From Candidatus Fermentibacteraceae bacterium (lineage in GTDB: Bacteria; Fermentibacterota; Fermentibacteria; Fermentibacterales; JCC-6): DNA of 5,131 bases. Location: the NCBI GenBank assembly GCA_030596465.1, contig JAUVJW010000159.1, positions 1-5,131 of the forward strand, in the 5' to 3' direction. The position numbers were made by a program, and so were the translations under genes. Under the pieces are notes generated by a model. It was not told the origin of the DNA, did not search any database, and was given only the letters and a program-made list of their open reading frames with translations. Positions 1 to 5,048 of the stretch are shown here, piece after piece. Within the stretch, counting starts at the first letter, position 1; the number at the start of each line of letters is the position of its first letter.

Positions 1-300
1 ATTCGAAGTTACATTGGTTCGGGTACATCAATAACGAACAGTATTAACATGGGAACTGACTTCTGGCGGGGACATGTCAGAGATTCAGGTGCAGTCACCG
101 CCAGTTACCCCGCTCTTGGTATAGGAAGAAATTGTGTTATCAGAAACACAATACTTGATAAAAATGTCAGGCTGGGGAACGGGGTTCGACTTGTTAATGA
201 GTCAGGGCTGAACTTCTATGATGGAGACAATATTTATATAAGAGATGGCATTATCGTGGTTCCAAAGGGAGTTACCGTACCGGACGGTACGGTTCTTTAG
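1..300 (+). CDS. glgC: Glucose-1-phosphate adenylyltransferase (ADP-glucose pyrophosphorylase), C-terminal end
   Basis: Partial gene, open at the left edge in frame 1, giving 99 residues that begin IRSYIGSGTSITNSINMG. GlgC makes ADP-glucose from glucose-1-phosphate and ATP for glycogen synthesis in the cytoplasm. Only the C-terminal left-handed beta-helix is present. Its hexapeptide-type repeats are visible (YIGSGTSITNS, then IGRNCVIRNTILDKNVRLGNGVRL), as is the closing block YIRDGIIVVPKG...VPDGTVL, which matches the conserved end of bacterial and plant GlgC. The N-terminal nucleotidyltransferase domain lies outside the window, so catalytic residues cannot be checked. The Met at base 49 is internal, not a start. 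The stop TAG sits 3 bp from the stop of the convergent minus-strand gene. No functional link to the pilus genes is apparent. A related hexapeptide sugar-nucleotide transferase is possible but less likely, because the MG(T/A)D and IRDGI blocks are GlgC-typical. Confidence 0.9.
   Translation: MRSYIGSGTSITNSINMGTDFWRGHVRDSGAVTASYPALGIGRNCVIRNTILDKNVRLGNGVRLVNESGLNFYDGDNIYIRDGIIVVPKGVTVPDGTVL
274..298 (+). terminator. Possible intrinsic terminator inside the last codons of glgC
   Basis: A perfect inverted repeat has arms ACCGTACC (274-281) and GGTACGGT (286-293) around a 4-base loop GGAC, followed by TTCTTT (293-298). The stem is 8 bp and fairly GC-rich, but the T tract is short and interrupted. 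It lies within the last glgC codons, with the stop at 298-300. The gene beyond it runs the other way, so ending transcription here would limit antisense reading into it. On the minus strand the stem is not followed by a T tract, so any terminator action would be for the + strand only. Confidence 0.45.
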
Positions 301-303
301 TAA

Positions 304-600
304 CTATCTGGAGATGACTTCCATAAGTCTTCTGGTGAATTCTGTTTCATTGGGAATTTCGTCATAGTTCAGTGCCAGAGCAGACATCGCGTCAATGTAA
401 GCTCTTATTATTGAAGCTTTTGTGATTCTCTGCTGCCTGTTGTTCTTCGATCTGTTAGTTGAAATTGTTCTCACAATACGAGTTAGGACTTCTTCCTGAT
501 CCTGCCTGACTGGAACCGTAAGTCGAACCGACGCGACCGACTGTTCTTCAATATCTGTTATGCTGCTGACCAGTCCGCTGTTTCTTTCCATGTTAGCCAT
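304..600 (-). CDS. Small hypothetical protein, ribbon-helix-helix-like DNA-binding candidate
   Basis: Encodes 98 residues, starting MANMERNSGL. The start at 600 is chosen because AGGAGG (614-609) lies 8 bases upstream and a good promoter lies just before it. A longer open frame reaching 705 would start upstream of that promoter and has no ribosome site. I do not recognise the family. A strand-like segment with alternating residues (SVRLTVPV, about 24-31) is followed by a helix (about 33-50), a basic stretch (SKNNRQQR, 51-58) and a second helix beginning ITKASIIRAYIDAMSAL (59-75). This resembles a strand-helix-helix RHH fold, with a longer inter-helix loop than CopG-type proteins. A tail of about 23 residues follows. 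It is divergent from the pil operon and shares its control region, so autoregulation or control of pil genes is possible but inferred. No partner toxin is adjacent, so an antitoxin role is not supported. Confidence 0.7.
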   Translation of the reverse strand: MANMERNSGLVSSITDIEEQSVASVRLTVPVRQDQEEVLTRIVRTISTNRSKNNRQQRITKASIIRAYIDAMSALALNYDEIPNETEFTRRLMEVISR

Positions 601-608
601 GTAATAAA

Positions 609-614
609 CCTCCT
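609..614 (-). promoter_or_regulatory. Shine-Dalgarno that fixes the start of the minus-strand gene
   Basis: Reads AGGAGG on the minus strand, 8 bases before the ATG at 600-598. It selects this start over the upstream in-frame ATG at 705, which has no comparable site. Confidence 0.75.
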
Positions 615-622
615 GTGCACCA

Positions 623-650
623 AAGATACATTTTTCAAAACCTGTGTCAA
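623..650 (-). promoter_or_regulatory. Sigma70-type promoter for the RHH-like gene
   Basis: On the minus strand a perfect -35 TTGACA (650-645) is separated by 16 bases from TATCTT (628-623), which matches TATAAT at four of six positions. Transcription would start near 616, leaving a very short leader that begins next to the AGGAGG at 614-609. This agrees with translation starting at 600. Confidence 0.6.
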
Positions 651-657
651 TAGAAAT

Positions 658-678
658 ATGAAATTCATCAGTTATGAA
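658..678. promoter_or_regulatory. Candidate operator: three ATGAA/TTCAT half-sites between divergent promoters
   Basis: ATGAA (658-662) and TTCAT (664-668) form an 11-bp palindrome with a single central base. A third half-site ATGAA (674-678) makes a second inverted pair with TTCAT, 5 bases apart. The cluster lies between the two divergent -35 boxes (645-650 and 688-693). Short repeated half-sites are typical RHH operators, and the neighbouring gene looks RHH-like, so this may be its operator. Binding is inferred. Confidence 0.4.
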
Positions 679-687
679 CTTGGGGTA

Positions 688-716
688 TTGACGATGGCTG
701 CACATGTTGCTAGGGT
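688..716 (+). promoter_or_regulatory. Candidate promoter of the pil operon
   Basis: TTGACG (688-693, five of six matches to the -35 consensus) is followed after exactly 17 bases by TAGGGT (711-716). The latter keeps the key first, second and last positions of the -10 box and is preceded by TGC (708-710), an extended -10. Transcription would start near 723, giving a leader of about 90 bases before pilM that contains the small leader ORF. The -10 box is weak, so it may need an activator. Confidence 0.45.
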
Positions 717-780
717 AATACCACAGTGAGGTAACAAGTCCCGGTATTTTATGGGATTAGCGGATTCCGGAGGTGATCAG

Positions 781-822
781 ATGGTATTTCGGAGTCGATT
801 GCAGGGAGGGGAGACATGCTGA
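781..822 (+). other. Possible leader ORF (13 codons) overlapping the pilM start
   Basis: ATG at 781 is preceded by GGAGGTGATC (769-778), a full match to the usual anti-Shine-Dalgarno end of 16S rRNA, with 7 bases from GGAGG to the ATG. It would encode MVFRSRLQGGETC and stop at TGA 820-822, two bases after the pilM ATG (816-818) in another frame. Ribosomes finishing here could reinitiate on pilM, which has its own GGAGG at 805-809. An in-frame ATG at 751 would give 23 residues but has no ribosome site. Whether the peptide is made, or matters, is unknown. Confidence 0.35.
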
Positions 823-2549
823 TCTTTGGCGGGTCAGGAAAGTCGTCTGTTGGCCTGGACATTGGTAGTCATTCGGTAAAAGTGGTTGAGCTCGTTCGTT
901 CCGGAAAGGGAATCAAGCTCAGCAGATACGCTATTGTCGAATTGCCTCCCGACACAGTTGTCGACGGCGAGGTGGTCAACAGAGATCACCTGGTGGAGTC
1001 TATCAAGGATGCTTTGACCAAATCGGGCATCAAGACGAAAACGGTTAATTCGGCGGTATCCGGAAGAAGTGTTATTGTTCGCAGGATTCCCATGGAAAAA
1101 ATGACGGAGGCTCAAGCCCGTCAAGCGATTCACTGGGAAGCCGAGCAGCACATCCCGTTCCGAGTGGACGAAGTGAGCATTGATTTCAAGATACTAAACG
1201 AGGAATCAGCTCCAGGTCAGATGGAAGTTCTGCTGGTCGCTGCCAAGAAGGAAATTATCAACCTTCACAGAAGTGTTGTTCAGGGCGCGGGAATAAAATC
1301 CTCTTCGGTGGATCTTGAGCAATTTGCCCTGCTCCGCGCATACGAAAATTCTTATCACCCGGCAGACGATGAATGTGTTACCATTTTGAATGTTGGTTCT
1401 GACAACACCAACCTTGTAATTGCCAAGGGTGGTGTTCCCAGCTTTAATAGAGATATCGCAATGGGTGGTGGGCGATTCATAGAGGCAATACTTCGCTCTC
1501 TTGGAGTTGACTATCCAACAGCGGAAGCGATTCTTAAAGGTAATCTCCCCGAGGGTGTTTCAGAGGCCGATGTCAAAAATGCCGTTAGCAGTGTGCTGGA
1601 AGAATTATCAACCAGCGTAAGAAGATCTTTCATTAGTTTCCAGGCATCAGGTGAGAGCAGCAGAATCGACAAGATGCTTCTCAGTGGTGGATGTTCACTC
1701 ATGGCCGGTCTTGCCGAAACTCTCAGCGATCATCACGGACTACCGGTAGAGGCATTCAACGTTCTGGGAGACATACAACTTGAGGGAGAACTTCTTGCGG
1801 ATGAAGCCGCCAGACATTCCCTTGAGCCAATCATCGCTGTTGCGGTGGGTCTGGCCCTCAAGTCACTCGAGCCCGGCAGTCTTGATATTGATATCCTGCC
1901 CGCGGAAGAAAAAACCAGGAAAAGCAGGAAGTCAAGCGCGGAGGCATCACCATTTCTCAGCATTCTCAGTTGGGCGCCTCTTGGCCTTATTGTGGTGGGT
2001 TTAATTGTTTTGTTCATCCATTACGGCGGGCTTACTAAAACTCGAGATCAACTGGACAGTGAGATCACCCAGCAGAACAGAGATATTGCCAGTATGCAGC
2101 AGCAGGTTTCAAGGCAACAGGATCTGGATGCTCTTGAGGCTCAGCTTAACATGAGAAGAGCATCGGTAAACGCTCTCTCTCTCAGGCAGAAGAGTACAGT
2201 TTATGTACTCGAGTACCTTGTTCGCGCTTTGTATCCGGAGCAGGCGGAATTTGCGGAGGAGGCCGGTAAAAACATTTACCTGACTGAACTTTCGTTTATT
2301 GAAAGCAATCTGCACATTTCCGGCATTTCCAGAACCTGGGGAGATATTGTTGCTTTCCAGACCAGGCTCGAGGAAACCATGCCTGATGGCGTTAATCCTC
2401 TTTTCCTGCTGGAGGACTTTGGACAAAATTACAATGTTGCGCCTGTTGTTGATGTTGGCGGCGGCGAAACCAGGTATCAATTCAGTACTGACATAGGCGT
2501 AAATCTGATGTCGCTTGAACCGCTTGTCGGCGACTACACCGGAATCTGA
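816..2549 (+). CDS. pilM: PilM-PilN fusion: T4P actin-like ATPase joined to inner-membrane assembly protein
   Basis: 577 residues, against about 350 for ordinary PilM, because a PilN is fused on. Residues 1-350 are PilM, a cytoplasmic actin-like ATP-binding protein: phosphate-1 motif VGLDIGSHSVKVVEL (12-26), QARQAIHWEAEQHIPF (100-115), phosphate-2 region LNVGSDNTNL (191-200, Asn192 where Asp is often found) and adenosine motif LLSGGCSLMAGL (288-299). At 358-366, IDILPAEEK corresponds to the INLLP motif at the start of free PilN, the segment PilM grips in known systems. Then come a basic stretch, a transmembrane helix (about 383-403), a coiled coil (about 405-450) and a periplasmic PilN domain (about 460-575). 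Start: GGAGG at 805-809 lies 6 bases before the ATG. The layout resembles GspL of type II secretion, but the intact actin-like motifs and the neighbours favour T4P. The lipoprotein gene follows immediately. Confidence 0.92.
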   Translation: MLIFGGSGKSSVGLDIGSHSVKVVELVRSGKGIKLSRYAIVELPPDTVVDGEVVNRDHLVESIKDALTKSGIKTKTVNSAVSGRSVIVRRIPMEKMTEAQARQAIHWEAEQHIPFRVDEVSIDFKILNEESAPGQMEVLLVAAKKEIINLHRSVVQGAGIKSSSVDLEQFALLRAYENSYHPADDECVTILNVGSDNTNLVIAKGGVPSFNRDIAMGGGRFIEAILRSLGVDYPTAEAILKGNLPEGVSEADVKNAVSSVLEELSTSVRRSFISFQASGESSRIDKMLLSGGCSLMAGLAETLSDHHGLPVEAFNVLGDIQLEGELLADEAARHSLEPIIAVAVGLALKSLEPGSLDIDILPAEEKTRKSRKSSAEASPFLSILSWAPLGLIVVGLIVLFIHYGGLTKTRDQLDSEITQQNRDIASMQQQVSRQQDLDALEAQLNMRRASVNALSLRQKSTVYVLEYLVRALYPEQAEFAEEAGKNIYLTELSFIESNLHISGISRTWGDIVAFQTRLEETMPDGVNPLFLLEDFGQNYNVAPVVDVGGGETRYQFSTDIGVNLMSLEPLVGDYTGI

Positions 2550-2560
2550 TGGGGGGTATC

Positions 2561-3007
2561 ATGAAAAAGACGATACTGGCACTGGTTGTGCTGAGTTTTC
2601 TTGTGGTGCTTGTTGGTTGTGATCCATTCGGATCAGAGAAAACCATGACTTATATAACAGGCACTATCTATACCGATCCGGCTATGACCATTCCTGCTGA
2701 AGGAATTGCAGTGGAGCTGGTTGTGGATCCTGACAGTTCTACTGTGAGAACCCAGGTCGTATTCACAAATACAGCTGGAGTATTCTTTATGGATATCCAG
2801 TTCTACCCGTGTCTGGGCGATGAAGAATCCGGAGCCGGATATTCAATGCCCGGTTCTGCCAAAGCAGGCCTCACGGCTTACTACGGGGCGAAGACTTATG
2901 TTTATAAAACTATGGAGGACGGCTTTACGCTTACACCGGGAGATACTCTAACAGTCTGGCCTGTTGATTTGTCAGCGTTTGGAGATCAGTCCGGGGGGTC
3001 GCAATAA
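2561..3007 (+). CDS. Unrecognised small lipoprotein in the pil operon, beta-sandwich-like
   Basis: 148 residues from the ATG at 2561. An ATG at 2549, overlapping the pilMN stop as TGATG, would add MGGI; the later start is preferred because it gives a classic MKK n-region with a G-rich site at 2551-2556. The lipoprotein signal peptide is clear: MKK, a hydrophobic core (4-16) and lipobox LVGC with the lipidated Cys at 20. Asp21 after Cys would mean inner-membrane retention in E. coli, which may not apply here. The mature part resembles a transthyretin/carboxypeptidase-regulatory-like strand pattern: ITGTIYTDP (32-40), IPAEGIAVEL (44-53), TNTAGVFFMDIQF (69-81). No enzyme motif is visible. It is not PilP, whose domain is two genes downstream. 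Its place between PilN and PilO suggests an accessory periplasmic part of the alignment complex or a secretin helper; this is inference. Its stop overlaps an ATG (TAATG). Confidence 0.8.
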   Translation: MKKTILALVVLSFLVVLVGCDPFGSEKTMTYITGTIYTDPAMTIPAEGIAVELVVDPDSSTVRTQVVFTNTAGVFFMDIQFYPCLGDEESGAGYSMPGSAKAGLTAYYGAKTYVYKTMEDGFTLTPGDTLTVWPVDLSAFGDQSGGSQ

Positions 3008-3066
3008 TGACTGCTACTGTACTGGCAGAGCTGGAAACAGGAAGGGAGGCGGACATTGGCTGCTGA
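3007..3066 (+). other. Possible coupling ORF (19 codons) bridging the lipoprotein gene and pilO
   Basis: An ATG at 3007 overlaps the lipoprotein stop as TAATG, with a G-rich stretch (2993-2998) 8 bases before it. It reads MTATVLAELETGREADIGC and stops at TGA 3064-3066, just past the pilO TTG (3056) in another frame. Translating it would carry ribosomes across the 48-base gap onto the pilO start. A gap this short may stay open by chance, so it is listed as a candidate only. Confidence 0.25.
3044..3049 (+). promoter_or_regulatory. Shine-Dalgarno that fixes the TTG start of pilO
   Basis: GGGAGG ends 6 bases before TTG 3056-3058. No in-frame ATG precedes the transmembrane helix, and the next in-frame ATG lies beyond it, so the TTG start is needed for a complete PilO. 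Confidence 0.75.
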
Positions 3067-3613
3067 TTTTCGAGATCCTCGCATTCTCAGGTTCATTATC
3101 GGGATCATCCTCCTTGGAGCACTTGTTTTCAGTTACTTCAACTTCTTTGCTTCATCGGTGATCCTTGAGATTGATGAGAGAGAACAGACCATGGAGATGA
3201 AGGAATTGGAGCTAAGGCAACTCCAGGGACAGACTACGGATGATCTGGCCATGATCGGGCAGAGAATTGAGATGTACAACCAGGAACTTGAGGAACTTGA
3301 CAGATTTCTTCCACGGCATTACAACCAGGAGGATATTCTTGATATGCTCACAGGCTATGCGGGTGGAAGCGGTCTGCAGATTATATCTCTTGTTCCCATG
3401 GCACCGGTTGTGGACAGTGAGTACCAGATTTATGACTGGCAGATTACACTTACGGGAAGGTTTCACAGGCTTGGTGTTTTCTTCGATCAGTTAACGCAGC
3501 AGCCGATGATGAGTTCTGTAACCAATTTGCAGGTTCATCAGTTGAAAGCTGCTGAAGGAAAATTTGACAACATAGAGACCACATTCACTTTTTCGGCCTA
3601 CATTCAGCCGTAA
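3056..3613 (+). CDS. pilO: PilO, type IV pilus inner-membrane alignment protein
   Basis: 185 residues from a TTG start (read as Met), close to the usual PilO length. PilO pairs with PilN in the inner membrane and positions PilP and the secretin. Order: a short cytoplasmic tail (1-9), one transmembrane helix ILRFIIGIILLGALVFSYF (10-28), a coiled coil (about 38-84) and a ferredoxin-like periplasmic domain. Family marks are LDRFLP (81-86), DMLTGYAGGSGLQIISLVP (96-114), and WQITLTGRFHRLGVFFDQL (128-146) followed by a strand (VTNLQVHQL, 155-163), matching PilO's G-x-(Y/F)-H segment. The rare start with a strong ribosome site could tune its amount relative to the PilMN fusion. GspM is the type II secretion counterpart, but the neighbours favour PilO. 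It is followed after 22 bases by the pilP fusion gene. Confidence 0.9.
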   Translation: MAADFRDPRILRFIIGIILLGALVFSYFNFFASSVILEIDEREQTMEMKELELRQLQGQTTDDLAMIGQRIEMYNQELEELDRFLPRHYNQEDILDMLTGYAGGSGLQIISLVPMAPVVDSEYQIYDWQITLTGRFHRLGVFFDQLTQQPMMSSVTNLQVHQLKAAEGKFDNIETTFTFSAYIQP

Positions 3614-3635
3614 CAAAGGAGGGAGGAATAAAACG

Positions 3636-5048
3636 ATGTACAGAGATCTTAGAATGTTCAAATCAGCTGCACTGACTGTTTCCCTCTTCCTGCTTGTTGC
3701 GGGGTGTGGAAAAGAATCGGTTGATCAAAGCTCAGTTGATTCCGGAACAGTTCATGTGGAAATTGAAGAACAGCCGCCTGTGGCGGGATGGCTTGATGTT
3801 GTACTTCCATCTGAAGCAGTGGCCATGGACGCATGCGGAGATAATGTCTGGATTCTCACCGACCAGGGCTTTGTTATGAGGTGGAACTCCATCGATGGAG
3901 AATGGTCCGCGGTAGAAACAGACGCGCCACTGGCTGAAGCTGAATACGCGTTTGCTATTTCCGTTTCAGAAAACGGCGCAGCTGTTCTTGCCCGGGGTGC
4001 GTTGATTGTTTTTAGTGGTGATCTTGTTACAGAAATACTTTTCCCACAGGGCTCGACACCCGCAGGTGTTTGTGCCATGGAAGACGAGATCGCCGTTCTT
4101 TTCAGTGATGGTTCTGTGGGTATCTCCGACGGTGTCGCTACAGAACTTATCAGAATTGTAGAGTCTACGGAAAAGAGTGCGGCAGGGAGTCTGTGCTATG
4201 ATCAGAATGTGCTTGCCTGGATAAACACCGATGGTACAGTCAGCAGATTTGATCTTGCGGAAAGCCTGCTTTCAGAAACGATTCTTCCCGACAGTACCAC
4301 AGATATCTGCTTTTTTGAAGGTGAGATATTAGCCGGTAATGGATCATCCGTTTATCGCCTTGATAGTGATGAAAACTGGGAGGAATTCTGCAACGGCAGT
4401 TTTACGGGAGACGGGCTTCTCTACACGGAAAGAGGATTGACAGCCTTTGGCTGTGAAGATGTTATCGCCGCCGGTCTTCCCGGAAAACCGGAGAAGATCT
4501 GTCAGATAGATGACGGTACGGTGTGGTCTATTTCGAGTGGAGGAATTGCTGTATGGGCTGAGATTGGATCTGTTGAGACCAGACTTCCGGATGCTGACAT
4601 TCAGCTGATCAGGTACAGGATGGCTGGTCAGACCGGTGGGGGTTCCGCCAGTGGTTCCGGTATTGGAACATCAGATGCGTCTTTCGGGGGTGTGTTCCGG
4701 ATCTATGAATCAGTATCCAGCAGACCTGATCCATTCAGCGAATTCCCTCTCAGCAGCAGAGATCTGAGGCGTTCCATCGCTGATCTCACAATTGAAGAAC
4801 TTCACCTTGTGGGTATTACCCTTGATCCTTCGGGTGGAGATCAGGCAATGGTTGAGGATGCAAACGGAGTAGCTTATGTGCTGAGAGAGGGTACTGTACT
4901 TCGAAACAATACTCATATAGCAGAGATAACGGATAATGAAGTAATAGTTGTACAGGAAGTTATTGTTGGCTCGGAGGATGCTTCCGGGGGTACCACATCG
5001 ATACCCACGATATTCTCCATGCGACTCCATGAAGAAGGTGGTCTGTAA
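3636..5048 (+). CDS. pilP: Beta-propeller-PilP fusion lipoprotein
   Basis: 470 residues, far longer than typical PilP (about 170-180). Tandem Shine-Dalgarnos (AAAGGAGG 3615-3622, GGAGG 3622-3626) precede the ATG. The lipoprotein signal has lipobox VAGC, lipidated Cys24. Residues about 60-320 hold about seven degenerate units of 30-42 residues with a WxLxxxG-like core (VWILTDQG at 71; AVLFSDGSV at 153; LAWINTDGTV at 193; VWSISSGGI at 296), as in a seven-bladed propeller. A Gly/Ser linker (331-352) follows. The C-terminal PilP domain (about 362-468) shows DPF (365-367), TIEELHLVGI (385-394), AMVEDANGVAYVLREGTVL (404-422), ITDNEVIVVQE (431-441) and a final strand FSMRLHEE. PilP links PilN/PilO to the PilQ secretin in the periplasm, and pilQ appears to follow directly. 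The propeller's role is unknown; binding of pilus, peptidoglycan or secretin is conjecture. The PilP call is firm, the blade count approximate. Confidence 0.87.
   Translation: MYRDLRMFKSAALTVSLFLLVAGCGKESVDQSSVDSGTVHVEIEEQPPVAGWLDVVLPSEAVAMDACGDNVWILTDQGFVMRWNSIDGEWSAVETDAPLAEAEYAFAISVSENGAAVLARGALIVFSGDLVTEILFPQGSTPAGVCAMEDEIAVLFSDGSVGISDGVATELIRIVESTEKSAAGSLCYDQNVLAWINTDGTVSRFDLAESLLSETILPDSTTDICFFEGEILAGNGSSVYRLDSDENWEEFCNGSFTGDGLLYTERGLTAFGCEDVIAAGLPGKPEKICQIDDGTVWSISSGGIAVWAEIGSVETRLPDADIQLIRYRMAGQTGGGSASGSGIGTSDASFGGVFRIYESVSSRPDPFSEFPLSSRDLRRSIADLTIEELHLVGITLDPSGGDQAMVEDANGVAYVLREGTVLRNNTHIAEITDNEVIVVQEVIVGSEDASGGTTSIPTIFSMRLHEEGGL
3834..4592 (+). repeat. About seven propeller-blade repeats in the PilP fusion (protein level)
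   Basis: Blades begin near residues 67, 109, 146, 187, 225, 256 and 289. Each has a strand A, an acidic or Gly turn, a VWIL-like strand B, a G turn, a third strand, then an acidic or Trp-containing stretch. Five of seven carry a Cys at the same place before strand B (67, 146, 187, 225, 289). The repeats have diverged in sequence and no nucleotide repeat is evident. Confidence 0.55.

Noticed and set aside
601..705. Upstream extension of the minus-strand gene to an ATG at 705 (133 residues)
   Set aside because: The extension overlaps a strong promoter and has no ribosome site, while AGGAGG sits correctly before the ATG at 600.
695..711. Sigma54-like sequence TGGC...TTGCT before the pil operon
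   Set aside because: GG and GC are 11 bases apart rather than the strict 10, and the -24 half is poor. The overlapping sigma70 pair with a 17-base spacer fits better.
737..758. Hairpin AGTCCC/GGGATT in the pil leader as a riboswitch or attenuator
   Set aside because: The stem is only 6 bp with a G-T pair and a 10-base loop, with no further structure or T tract.
727..780. GTAACAAG and GGAGGTGATC suggested a 16S rRNA remnant
   Set aside because: In the 16S gene the end reads GATCACCTCC on the same strand as GTAACAAG; here the second motif is in the opposite orientation and the intervening bases do not match. It is simply a perfect Shine-Dalgarno.
834..1151. 105-residue open frame on the minus strand inside pilM
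   Set aside because: It lies opposite a well-conserved PilM domain, has no recognisable protein pattern, and no promoter or ribosome site is evident. It is a reading-frame shadow.
2561..3007. Small lipoprotein as the PilP of this operon (lipobox, then DPF after the Cys)
   Set aside because: It lacks the LVG...V.D..G....V..G pattern of PilP, and a clear PilP domain is present at the end of the 3636-5048 gene. The DPF is coincidental.
4710..5030. 106-residue open frame on the minus strand opposite the PilP domain
   Set aside because: The + strand frame carries clear PilP motifs; the minus frame has no family-like pattern.
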